Shown in pieces: positions 1-11,560 of a DNA stretch of 64,000 nucleotides (positions within the stretch are counted from its first letter, which is position 1; the number at the start of each line of letters is the position of its first letter). Origin of the DNA: Aaosphaeria pasadenensis. Taxonomy: Eukaryota; Ascomycota; Dothideomycetes; Pleosporales. Below the pieces are notes generated by a model, which saw only the letters and a program-made list of their open reading frames with translations, was not told the DNA's origin and made no database searches. Location of the stretch: NCBI GenBank assembly GCA_022813625.1, contig JAKLMB010000044.1, positions 1 to 64,000 of the forward strand, given 5' to 3'. A program made the position numbers and the translations under genes.

Positions 1-1089
1 GCTTAATTAAGTTTTAGTTATAGTAATTATAAATTTAATTACTTATACAATATACTTAGAGTAGAAAGAGTATCTTAAGTTTATCTTAGTATTTAAAAAA
101 CAAGTAGGTAACATGCCTCTATACAGGAACTATAATATTAAGGAGTTTATTTCTTAGTCTACTTAATATACATTAAGGCCTACAAGAACTACGTTAACTA
201 CCTAAGCTTAAGAAGAGGGTGCTAGAATTTAAGAAGAATAGGAAGAAGCTAAGGATAGCATTAAGATTTTAGTTAATTATACATCTAGAGAATAATATAA
301 ACAGATATACAGTTATTATTTAATACAGGTACTACCTATATATGCAAGTTAGAGTACAAAGAGACCTAACTATAAGGCCCTTAAGAAGGCTATTATTAGA
401 TATACAGGCAAGCTTGCTAGCAAGTTCTTAGTCTATAGTACAAGTTAGCCCTAATATACTAGATGCATTATTAAGCCTTTAACTAAGCTTATCTCCTAAA
501 TTACGTTTATAAACAATGTCATAATTATAAGCTTCCTCTTGCCTAACAATACTAACATTACGTTACTATTTACTACCCTCCTGCACAATACCTAGACCCT
601 TATCTAAATCCTAAGGTTAAGCCTAGGCTCTATTGTATACTAGAAGAAGGGTATTATACAGGACAGAGTTAATAAGTACTGCTCTAGCTCTTGCTTTCTT
701 AATAGGAAGTTAATCTCCTTAAACTTAAGTATGTTAGTGTAGTAGATTACTATTAAATCAACAAACAGCACCTAAAAGATAAACTTGCTTCTGCTCTTAA
801 TTAACCTTACTAGTCTAATCAGGACCCCCTATAGCTACAGAGATATTAAGGACCTTTGCTAACTTAAAGACGTGTAGAACAGGCATGTTATACACGCCTA
901 TATTCTTCTACTAATTTATAATTTACAATCCTTATTACTATTACAGATAAACTGAACAGTGACGATTCTGAGTAGCTAGAGGGCGACGAGGAATCCTACG
1001 AGGAGGACCTATAGGAACAGGAGGATGCAGGCAGGCTCTATGTAGATAAGGCTAACTATAATATAGATACGTAATACAGGTTATATAAT

Positions 1090-1153
1090 AGGTTTATAGA
1101 TTTATTCTATAAATATTATAAATCTAAGATTTATAGATTTATTTTATAAACCT
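1090..1153. repeat. Short imperfect inverted repeat in AT-rich DNA
   Basis: The arms aggtttata (1090-1098) and tataaacct (1145-1153) are exact reverse complements. The interior repeats a ttatagattt word twice. It could form a hairpin or be the end of a decayed small element, but in DNA this AT-rich it may be chance. Confidence 0.35.
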
Positions 1154-2340
1154 AATAAATCTACTAAGTATACCTATATATATAAGTAGAATATATTCTA
1201 TAGATAGGTCCTTATTATTAATCTATAATATAGTTCTCTATATCTAGTTTCCTAATAAAAGATTACTTATAATATCTTTAGTAATATATTTATATAATAG
1301 TAATTAATTAATATTTAACCTTACTAGTATATTAATACTATGCCTACAGCCCTTACTACTTAATAGAACCCCTTCGAGGTCACGTATCTAAGTCTCTACT
1401 TAGACGACCCCATTACAATTACATTGTCAATAGTGCCTCTGCAGCAGTATCCTTAAAACCTAATGACCCAGTCCCTGAATCTAATTCCTATCAATCCACG
1501 CAGTAAGGACAAAAGGATTAATGCAACCTTGTTGGTCCAGGCTATCCTAATATATATACCAATCCTATACACTAATATATGCATGCAACTAGCTGCCTTA
1601 GACTATAGGGTATAGCACGTGTTAATAAATAGACTTATCTTAAGCTTTAGGATCTAGTTCTCTATATTAGCCTTATTATCTTCTCTAGCACCTTACTATA
1701 TTATTAGTACAGTATTATCTAAGATTAGCCTATTAAACGTGTAGTGCCTATTAACTAGCTCTATAGGCTTGTATAGGTTCCTCTAGAAGGCACTGTTACC
1801 TGTATAGCTTAAAGCCTCTAGCACAGTCTAGTTTATGTAGACAGGGAGGAGTATACATGCATTATAGCAGGTGCTTATATATCTTATAAGAATGCTTATA
1901 GGCTTAATAGGTTGTATATCTCTTAGTAAGCTACTAATTACTTACTTAAGGGACTAGCCCTGCTTTATTCCAACATGCCTAGATATAGCTTATAGCATTA
2001 CATCTCTGTACTTGTCTTTATACACATTTATAGCACTATTAATTACTGTTACGTAACCTATTACTCTAACTATAAGCGTTATCGTAAATATACTTATACC
2101 CCTGTCTTTTTTTATACTAGTCCTAGGAGATACATTATTTACTAGAATCTAGCTGCTGTCTACTTTATAATCCTAAAACAACTTCCTAAGGGAAGGCAGA
2201 ACTCTACTTTACTAAGGAACTTCTAACTAGAGTTAGGAAGCTCTATACTTATAATAATCCTAGGTTGTAAATATTAGTCTATATAATTATATATTATGCA
2301 AGCTTACATAGCTAGTATTAATATATACAGGACTTAGACG

Positions 2341-2859
2341 CGTACTAAATAGGATCTGTATTAGCCTTAACAAGAATATAACCAGAGGGTCTACAAAGTT
2401 AGGATTAAGGATTTATACAGACACATTACTAATATAATATACATCAACTGCAACTATTATATAGACATTAAAACAGTTAAAAAGAACTACTTTAAGGTAT
2501 CTAAGTAGAATAGCAATCCCTATATTATTATAAGAGAGGGGTTAGGGGTGTATATAATCCCCTATAGGGTTATCAAGCATAGTTAGAACTGCTGCAAGTA
2601 CAAGTACGCTAGAAGAACTAGATTTATAGATATTAAGACTTAGTATCTAGCACATCTAATTAGGCATAAGAATAGCAAGACTAAGAAGCACATCCTATGT
2701 AGTTTATGCGTGGTTCTAGGCAATACCATAATATTAGATAATGATGTTACCGTCTACACAGAGACAACAGTAGCAACACTTGACAGCAGGTGCTTAGGCT
2801 GGACTAGCAGAGTAGACTCGTGCGTAGAGGTGCCCTAGATCTAAACATCTAGATCCTGA
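2341..2859 (+). pseudogene. Decayed coding relic, unknown product
   Basis: One forward frame from 2341 runs to a TGA at 2857. The earlier stops are all TAG or TAA (for example at 2350, 2362, 2368, 2641, 2836 and 2842), the codons produced when CAG or CAA suffers C-to-T mutation. Between them the frame encodes charged, non-repetitive protein-like sequence including cysteine pairs (a CCxxC-like group and a CSLC group) that could be remains of a metal-binding fold. I do not recognise the family. True ends are unknown. Confidence 0.35.
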
Positions 2860-5216
2860 GGCTACTAAATCTCTGCTGCAAAGACACATTAATTTAGATA
2901 ATTAAACCTATCTATACTTCTACAACTAAGCCATCTTATAGACGGGTTGATCAACCGACTGGCAATCCCTGTCATAAGCTGGAGCATCTGATGCAGGGTG
3001 ACGTGCTAGGTTTCAATACTTATGATCTACATGTAAGAGACAATCTAGAGCAGCTCCTGTCTAAAGCGCGCATTAATTAGGTAACTTATATAGGCTTAAC
3101 CACGTCTAGAAGCATAGGAGTACTAAGTCCTGATTATCCTGTGTAATTAGCTCTTCCTTACGCAGTACGCGTACATAAGCTTATTAAAGCTATGTATACC
3201 TAGGCTTATAAGAACACAATCTACGGCTATCTTGAATCCTACCTACGACTTACTTCTTGCTCACGTCAATAACCTTTACCCCTACATCAACTAAATCTGC
3301 CTACTCATCCCCGTTCCTGTCGATTTACACGTCACGGGGCTGGCTATTGATCCTCTTCTTGATGACCTGCGCCGCCATTAGCAATCTGTTGTTCTTGATC
3401 GCAATTATAATGCTAGACAAATTGCCCATCAGCTTCTTGCACATGTTATCTATTGAGCCCGACCCAAAGAGTATAATGGACATGACGAACTTTACGATGG
3501 GGGGGTATATCCTTCTTCACGGGTGCTAGTCCCTTCGTCTCCACCTCTCTAGACCACATTACTGCCTTGTACTTCTTCTTGCTCGTGATTACGATTAACA
3601 TATAATAACCCTTTTATATCTGCACCAACCCTCTTGCATGCCGTGTCCCTCGCCCTCTTAACTATAGCCTGCTTTACGAGTTTACCCCTCTACTTATACT
3701 CCCTATTGTTCTTGCCGTTAACCTTAACAAAGATTAAATCTGTGTCCCTGTAGATAAACTTGGCCCCTTGTAGTGCGTAAGCTATAACTTATCTAGCACG
3801 TTACTTAGGTTTATAGTTAGCTACTTAGGCTTAAAGATAATTAACAAGACCCTACTATTACAGTCCTAGAGTTAATCTATTTATAAGATTATATTTAAGA
3901 TTAGTATTGTAAAAGAATAAGTACTACCCTATTAGCTATTAACTAAAACTTAATAAAGCTAACTATATAACTATTAATGAGTAAGTCTAGTTACAGACGC
4001 GTTACTATGTACATAAATAGCATATTAAGCTGCTACCTTTGTATTTAGTTAAGATTATAATGACAGTTACAGGCAGCAAGATAATACTGTTCCTAGGGAC
4101 TATACTAACTGTAGACATGCCTAACGTCTATATTATAGTTATAGGATTAACTAATTTCTAGAACTAATCCTCTAGGCCTTACTATCTACTAGCTACTGCT
4201 GCAGGTACTACTCATAATCTTAGAGTTTTGTGTAAAAACTACGTAATTATAGACTCTTAGCCTGTTTATTAGCTTAGTTCTAAAGATTAGATGTGCTATT
4301 AAACTGTAACTAAAAGATGTTATCTATTAGAACCCTCTCTACAGGCTTTTTACATTTAGTAAAATCCTTAACAAGCCTCTAGTATACCTAAAAGGGTCTA
4401 CCTAAACTTGTTATAGTATATAGGTCTCTGCAACCTAGGCTGCATTTATGCTTATCTCTTATTAGGTAGTATAGAGTATATTAGACTTATATACTGCCCT
4501 TATAGCTTAGATAATATAGTCTATTAAGAAAGGCCTTATAGAGAATAAGTTAGATTCTAATGTTGCAGAGGGCTTCTAGATTTACTACAACATTCCTTAG
4601 GTGCTTCTTTAACTTGTAATTCTGGTTGCTAAAAGTACTCCTGCTTCTTAAGGTTAACGTTTATTTGTTAGCACCTATATAGATATCTATTACTTTCTAG
4701 AGGTTCCTGCTAAGCTTATTAACATGTTATATAGATGTAAATCTATGTATATACAGTATGTATATTATATTAGTTTAGCGCGTACTCTAGCTAATGTTAT
4801 GCTATGCGCTAGCCACGATCGATCTAGATTGCGCCTATTTCATACTTTAGTACAACTAGGCCACTGTACTTAAGCTTAGGCTAGACTTTAGTTGCGTCTA
4901 AGTAGTTAGTATTAGACATAGCACCTACATTATTGCCAATATTATTATTAAGTAGGTTAGTAAGGCTACAGTTAGGCTTGCACTATTAGGAAAGTACGTA
5001 GTAGCAGCTTTTATTAATTATACAAGCAACACTATAAATACTATGTTAATATTAAGGGAGTTTACAGACTTAGGTGCCTTTACCTAGACTAGGTATATTA
5101 ACTATCCCCTGCCCTTAGATTGCAGGCATATTAAGCTAGTAATAGTTTTGTTAGACTAGGACTAGCAGGAGCCTGCTATCCTAGGGATTGTTGTAAGCTT
5201 AGGAATAAGCAAGATT

Positions 5217-5810
5217 AGGGATCTGCATGCAGTAGCGTTCGTGGAGGCAAAGTAGCTTGTAATCTAGGACAAGCTAGCCACAAGCGACGGGCTCAAATTC
5301 ACGATTAGATAGAAGATTGACATAAAGGATATGTCACTACTCCGGATTACAGTCACCAGCGGAAAGTTCGAGCCAAATCTGCTCGTGAACACGAAGAACG
5401 TCACTCAAGGGTTAGGTGCTCTGGTCAGATCCATAAGTGCGTATACATCTAGATGTGGCAGCATCACAGAGTTCAGGAGGATACAGATGCCTGCAGGCAA
5501 TAGTACTCTAAGCCTGTCTAAAGAGAGGATAATTAACCTAAAGCTGCCTTAAACATACATCACAAACAAGGGTAAACGCCTAGTGCTAGAGGGCACGAAC
5601 TTAACTACCTAGGAGATCATATACAGCTATAGGATTATAGAGGTGCTTTAACTTAGGCACATACTCCTCCTTAAGTAGTACTACCTATCTACAATTACTA
5701 AGAGCATTAAGGCCCTAAGGGGAAAGTATAGGCATAGGACACCTAGACTAGGTAAGACTAAGCTGTTATTAATGCTAATACAGGCCTGTACACGCATGCT
5801 GACAAGATAA
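5217..5810 (+). pseudogene. Decayed coding relic, unknown product
   Basis: The forward frame containing the 73-codon open stretch 5331-5552 continues upstream to about 5217 and downstream to 5810. About seven in-frame stops break it and all are TAG or TAA, none TGA, matching CAG/CAA-to-TAG/TAA decay. The protein-like sequence between stops is mixed and charged, unlike random AT-rich translation. No domain is recognised. It lies at the boundary between heavily and lightly mutated DNA, so it may belong to the same element as the relics to its right. Confidence 0.35.
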
Positions 5811-8196
5811 TTATCAGTACTAACTGCTCCATTATACTTAAGTGCTCAGTGTGCAAGGCTTTTCCTATCTACTGCTAGTATCCTAGGCCTAAGCTACCTA
5901 CGATTAATTGCTAGGCCAGGTACTTGCTAACTAAGCTGAATGTTTTCGCAACCACAGCCATACTCAACAACCCGGACCAGCCCACCATGACGATGAGATT
6001 GAAGACCCGAGCATGACCACAGCTCTGCTTATTAACGAGTACGTGTTCGTATCCACATTCGCCCACGCCGTTGGACCAAAACGGCTCCACGTAGGTGGAC
6101 TTGCTGAACGTTGCGACGATGTGCGCGAATATCAGGGCGTCGCTGTATGTACCTGCGTATCCTCATGGTCACTGTTTTGCGGCCAATCATCTGGCTATTC
6201 ATACCGTCGTGCATGTACCCGCATCTGTAGACGCTGACCACGGTGTGCATGAGGATGTTGATAAGCGGAATGTGGTATAATATAATAAAGGAGAACACAG
6301 CCAGCACTCCCATGTACATGATGCTGCTCGCCCCCGTCATCATGAAGAATTCTTCGAATCTGCCTCTGTAGTACAAAGTGGTTCCCGGCCTGTTCGAGAT
6401 AGACAAGATCTGCACCAACAGGGACCTCCCAGTGTTATACTAAATAATACTACGCAACAGCATTAACTTAACTAACTCTTAACGCTAATCTTATAATCTA
6501 CAGCTATGTATAAGAAGTTCGCAATATGCATATACCTCTACTCCTGCAAACTCCTAAAGCTAACGTTATAATCACGTTCCTAGTCGTGCCTGCAGTCGCC
6601 TGCGCCATCTTATAGATCCTCAACATCAACATAAAGGACATATTCGTCGCATTAAACAACGTTGTGTCTATGTCGGGATCCCAAGATCCCAAGCCACGAC
6701 CATGACCGCCCATTTGATGATATCCATGCTGTTAGGCGAGTGCCTGGACAGCCTCTCCTTCGGATTCGTGAGCATCAGCATCCTCGTAATCGGATCCTTG
6801 GTCACCTTCAGCTCGAATATCCTGTTCTCGGTCATGTACTTGTACCCGTCCGCAACCTAAATCAGGTTACCGTCGCCTACAAAGTGCAGCATGTCATCCC
6901 CAAACAGAAGATCAACCGTAAGCTCCAGCCTTAGGGCTCTGAACAAGATCAGGCACACAATGCCGTCGTTCTCTATAACTATGCTGCCCGTCTACAATAT
7001 AGAGGGGCATCTTAATCCCAAGGCTCTAATAATAAACGGCAGACTCTATATCTTATTTGCAGGACTAGGCATATACTCTCTAGATAGAGGTACAGCTCAG
7101 GTATTATAGCACAGGGTAACTATATATATTAGCTCCCTATTTAATCTCATCTTAGCTACTATAATATCAGGGGTATTTAATTAGTTCCTTAAGATGTCGC
7201 CTGTGTCTATTACTACACACCTAATCACGGTTAGATTTACGTTAGTCCTTATAACCGCGTATCTAAATATGTAGCATAACACGTAGACCTTCTTGCTATT
7301 AGCGTTAACTATATACGCGCTAGTGTACAAGCTTATGTCTAAGACGTTAACTACTGCATAGTCTGCACCTCTGACTGTGTACATAAAGTCGCGCCCAATC
7401 ATCTTTTAGAACATCCTCACGCTCCTACAAATGGACATGATTTCGCCTATAATCGTGCGTATGCTGTTAACCGTGATTGTGGGTGGCAGCTCGACCTCGC
7501 GTCTGTACAACATCTTCTCTTAGCTCACATACGTCCTCAACATGATGAGCAGTCGCACTTAAGCTCTGTCATGCCTGTAGTATAGTTAACAGATATCAGC
7601 TAACCTTCAAATTCGTATTTATACAAGACCGCTAGCCTGATCTCTAGGCCTATCTTGCTAATCAATATAGGGAACTTCACAACCTGCTCTCTGTTCGTCC
7701 TGATCCTGCCCTTCCCGTTCAGGTCCATTGCCGTCCCTAACCACCAGTAGCTCCCTAACTCTATAACATCGCTTCTCATAGTGTAGTACATCATGCCCAA
7801 CTCTATTAACCTACCTATATGTATTAATATGTCTCTATCTAACCTTAACTTAATCTCTACAACCAGGGCTACTAACATGCTGTTCACCACTATAAGATCT
7901 AAGCTTATCTTTACTATTAACTGTATGTACACATAGTTATTCGTCCTCGTGATTATCTTGGCTGATACAATTCTCGATGTGATTGCCAATATCACTCGCG
8001 TCTGGTTCTTGTATCTGCATAGCAGTGATTCAGGTTCCTTGTCTAACCCAAGCCTTACGTGCACTAACTTAGCCCCCTCAATCGTCTTGCTTCTGCCGCA
8101 CGTCACGCATACAGTTATCGTGCTATATATAATGTCTTAACTAATTACGTATACTAGTAGAGATGTACATCTATAAGCAAGCTACATTACTAACGT
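5811..8196. other. Mixed AT-rich and normal-GC relic DNA, no gene supported
   Basis: Blocks of near-normal GC (about 5.94-6.42 kb and 6.56-7.0 kb) alternate with AT-rich stretches. Several open frames under 130 codons overlap on both strands without a recognisable domain, and I do not call any of them a gene. The longest is described separately at 7600-8106. Confidence 0.5.
7600..8106 (-). pseudogene. 168-codon open frame, probable relic
   Basis: This reverse-strand frame is open for 168 codons in mutated DNA. The predicted protein is rich in Ile, Leu, Val, Arg and Lys, with an N-terminal half resembling soluble protein and no signal peptide. The opposite strand is also fairly open and translates to hydrophobic sequence, which looks like the artefact strand. 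I do not recognise the family. It may be a fragment of a larger gene whose remainder is broken by stops on both sides. Confidence 0.2.
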
Positions 8197-8810
8197 ATGA
8201 ACAAGAAATCGTGCAACTATACAGGTATGGTTATATGGTTCATCTGGGACAAGAGTTGTGTGTCGTGCACGGGTTCGATTAACAAGTCGATAATGATGTG
8301 CGCCGATGTCAGACACAGGTACTCGCGCGCGTACAGTGCGACCCCTAGAGGTACCCACACCCTAGAGTTCAGCATCGAGAATGCTAATACGATACAGCGT
8401 TTGAGGATACACAAGATGGAGCAGGTGGACCGTGTTTCATCGTATTGCAGAAAGCGCTACATGCGCACCTACGCGAACCCCGTTGAGACTGCATACATCA
8501 CGTAACGTGCCAGGATGGACTCGTGGATGGGGCCAAGAAGGATCATGAAGATCGTCCAGTTCAGTAGATGGCCTGCGGTATTTACAGGGCACTGCACACC
8601 ACGAACAATCACATAGAGATGTACTTATCCACTGCACTTAGATGCACATACATCCCAGACGCCCAGGAACATAAGTGCGTACAAAACCGACATATAAAGC
8701 TCTAACTGTACCACCAAGAGATATAAGATCAAGAAGATCTTCACTATAAACCTAAGCAGCACAAGCTTAATCCTAACTGCACCTCCTTAGGCATTCTTCG
8801 ATGCTCCTGA

Positions 8811-10127
8811 GCTCCAGACCGAGCAATCCCCTGGGAGAACCCGGGAGATGATAAGCATCGTCCAAAGCTGCCCAGCCAGGCGCAGGATATACAACTACCT
8901 GATTTCGACCGACATTGCGTACTTAAACCAGGTGTTGGTTTCACTCTGAACCAGTGGGAGATGAAGTACATGGTGTTGTGGACGGAGTTTATCGTCAGTT
9001 TGTCGTGTATCCACCACATGCAGGAGAAGGGCATCGATGTCACGTTAACTGGATTCGACTTGTACTCCATATGGAGGGCGATGAGGAATCCTTTGACAAG
9101 AATCGACTGGCGCAGGAACTGTAGGATCAACATACTCGTGGTAGGACGACCCATCTTATTTCCTATTAACTGGGGCCACGCGCTACCCGGTCTAGTTGGT
9201 ATGGCTGTCAACGTCCAACATGATGTGTTCATGACAAGCAAGGCCTTGGACTTAATAAAGTACTCTATCAGAGACGAGTTCATGCTCGCTAGAGATGTAG
9301 CTAGATCCGGGGTCAAGTGGATGCCTGAAGTGGGCTTAGACGATGCGGTGACGGACGATCTTGGCCACTTATTCAACACGATCAACACGTCGTCGATGTG
9401 GCCAAACCTGATATGGGCTCCGATACCATCTGCGAATGATCTGGTAGTCAATAGCATGCCGAAGTTGTACACCACCATGGTTATGAATCCAAAGTTCCAC
9501 AGGCGGGTCGATATGAGAACCCGGTATAATCACGCGAGTCTAGCCTGCAGCTTGAGCACGAGCGGAAATCCGGTGACATTCATGTCCACAGGTGCTAGGC
9601 GGGGACTGATGCTGAGCAACAAGAAGAACGGTATCAATTGCATAATGGTTATGATAGCCCAGAGTAGCATTAAGGTCCCGCTGGAGATGTGCTCGCTGAG
9701 CAACACGGACTTGGACGGAGACGAGTGCTGGTTCCTGGTGCCATCTACGAAACAGGGACGCGATGAGCTCGATCGCGCATGTCCCTGTGTCTGGCCACCG
9801 GGCAAGATCAAGAACATCTTCTCGGATACGAACAGGATGCTGAAGGGGGAGGCGAGCGACGAGACGGTCGAAAAGGCCATGTACAGCACCATGCCGCTCG
9901 AGCGTTACCCATTTCGTCCTCCCGACCTCCTTGCTTTCCATCCATTCCGCCTAGCGGACCTTGCATCCGACTGTTCGTTATCAGGTCGTTTCTCATGGCA
10001 AAATGGATTGATTCGACCATCCCCAGACGTTTTCATTCACAGTCACAACACTGAGCAAGTTGTTATAGATCAGGGTACTCTATACCACGGATTCGACTAT
10101 TCAGAGATGCACGTTCGAGCTATGTGA
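8811..10127 (+). pseudogene. RNA polymerase largest-subunit-like relic (NADFDGD-type motif)
   Basis: This frame is open for 438 codons after a TGA at 8808; the first ATG is at 8961. At 9702-9725 it encodes NTDLDGDE, which fits the NADFDGD catalytic motif of the beta-prime/Rpb1 subunit, with all three Mg-binding aspartates kept. The next stretch (WFLVPST, then a charged helix) also fits the Rpb1 context, where the motif is followed by xxVPxS and EAxxEL. Later, EQVVIDQGTLYHG resembles the Rpb1 segment that follows the active site. The upstream 240 codons do not match clearly. Full-length Rpb1 proteins exceed 1000 residues, so this is at most a fragment. A viral, linear-plasmid or other extrachromosomal origin is inference. 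Family call is tentative. Confidence 0.4.
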
Positions 10128-11560
10128 CCTTTAGTTGTGCACAATCATCAGCTTGCCAACCTACCCTTCTACATCTTCTGGGCGACCTACCTGCTACCTT
10201 AGCTCTATACGCCTTAACTAACTAGCTGCTTCGTGAACCGGTGCACGATAGGAACACCCCGTTGCCTCAAGATCACCAACAACATCTCCGTAGCGGTCAG
10301 GCGGCCCTACAGGCCTTCGAGATAATTCTTGAAGCACTTTACAATATCGGTTTCACACATACGCTGGTTGTTAGCTTGGTAAGCCGAAAGGACTACTGAT
10401 TTACTAAGAGGACTGAAGACCTCATTCTTGTCATAGTCCCTCTCGTTCTGCACTGCGTGTTTACTGGACAACCTCGCACATTCTATTTTACACATCATGC
10501 GATTTCGAGGTAGACGTATCGTATTATGTGTAGGGGCACATTTGCCTTCGACGTTGGAAAGAATGACGAAGTACGCGATGCAACGGTGGAAATGTGATAC
10601 GTCCTGATCCTGTGTCAACTACCGTGCCATCAGGACAGCACACTGACAGTCCACACGATACGTGATACTTCAGACAGAGAGTGTGCAAGGAATGCGACTT
10701 GGGTCTAGGTCGATCTCCCGAGGTTCGCGAGATATTAAATGGCATAGGATATGTCTTTCGATTTTGGTACCAATGGCGGATACGATAATCCATTTACTGC
10801 ATTTATCACGACATGGAAATGGCGAGAACGATAAGATCCGAATCCCTCCACGCGACGCAACCTCAATCCCGACGGTCGAACCCCACCACGACGTTATCGC
10901 GCTTCAGCAGCGAATAGGACCTGCTGAAGCGCGAATAGGACCCGAGATCAAGTTCAGACTTGAGATCAAATCGACCCGAGGGGGAAATGTTGGAAGACGG
11001 CACTCATACATACGCCAACGTACACCATGACTTAAACTGCATCATCGATCCCACGAAACCCACGTTCAATGGTGCGATCCTGAAAATGTGCGTGGACGTT
11101 TCGCATTCACTAAGATATCAGACTCGCAAGAGCTTCTCGATGCAAGAATCAGGACATTTTCCGACGCGGCGGTTGTGACTAGGATGACCATGATGGAATT
11201 CATATCTGATAAGTGCAATCATGGCTAGTTTGGAAAGGTGCCCTTACTGGGATTTAAGAGAGGAAGACCGTCTACCGCTCCCAGCTGCTTAGAGGAGACG
11301 AACGCGGTATGTACGGGCTTACGCCGTCGGTGAGATCAGGGCTTTCACCCGAATGAAGTTGATTAACCCACGGTCACCCATGCCGCGACAGTGGCCTACG
11401 CTTTTGAGATCGTAAGCGCCATGGAGGGATGGAACGGCAAGATGGGGATGTTCATGCTCACATAAAACAAGATGGACGATAGCCATGTGCGGTTACGTAG
11501 GGTCAAGGACGACTGTCGGCATTGAGACACACACGGAGGCGCCAATGCCCCTGCGCATGA
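10128..11560 (+). pseudogene. Frameshifted continuation of the polymerase-like relic
   Basis: After the TGA at 10125-10127, protein-like sequence continues in other forward frames, broken by frameshifts and stops. A segment around 10310-10400 (with GFTHTL at 10349-10366) resembles the part of Rpb1 downstream of the active site where a GFSIG-type turn occurs. A segment around 11255-11365 could correspond to the stretch before the bridge helix, but I could not find the usual bridge-helix or trigger-loop words. The most cautious reading is a broken gene continuing rightwards. Confidence 0.28.
10900..10941. repeat. 11-bp perfect hairpin with duplicated 10-bp word
   Basis: The arms cgcttcagcag (10900-10910) and ctgctgaagcg (10921-10931) are exact reverse complements. 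The loop word cgaataggac (10911-10920) is repeated exactly right after the second arm (10932-10941). The arrangement is arm, word, inverted arm, word. It may mark a local duplication or the footprint of an excised element. Confidence 0.55.

Larger units (their letters stand above)
1..5216. repeat. AT-rich, TpA-rich RIP-like block with no intact gene
   Basis: The sequence is strongly AT-rich, dense in TpA (TTA, CTA, TAG, TAA) and poor in CpA/TpG, which is the known footprint of repeat-induced point mutation in ascomycetes. It is a mosaic: islands at about 2.7-3.1 kb and 3.25-3.6 kb have near-normal base composition, while the rest is heavily mutated. No long open frame survives, but some frames run for hundreds of bases broken mostly by TAG and TAA, so decayed coding sequence is present. 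I recognise no transposase or reverse transcriptase motif. RIP is an inference from dinucleotide composition judged by eye. Confidence 0.75.

Noticed and set aside
1..5216. Alternative genetic code with TAG/TAA read as Gln
   Set aside because: The flanking genes use standard stops, and the base composition points to C-to-T mutation instead.
8744..9478. 244-codon reverse-strand open frame
   Set aside because: It is the mirror of the polymerase-like forward frame, and its sequence shows no domain; the forward strand has the motif.
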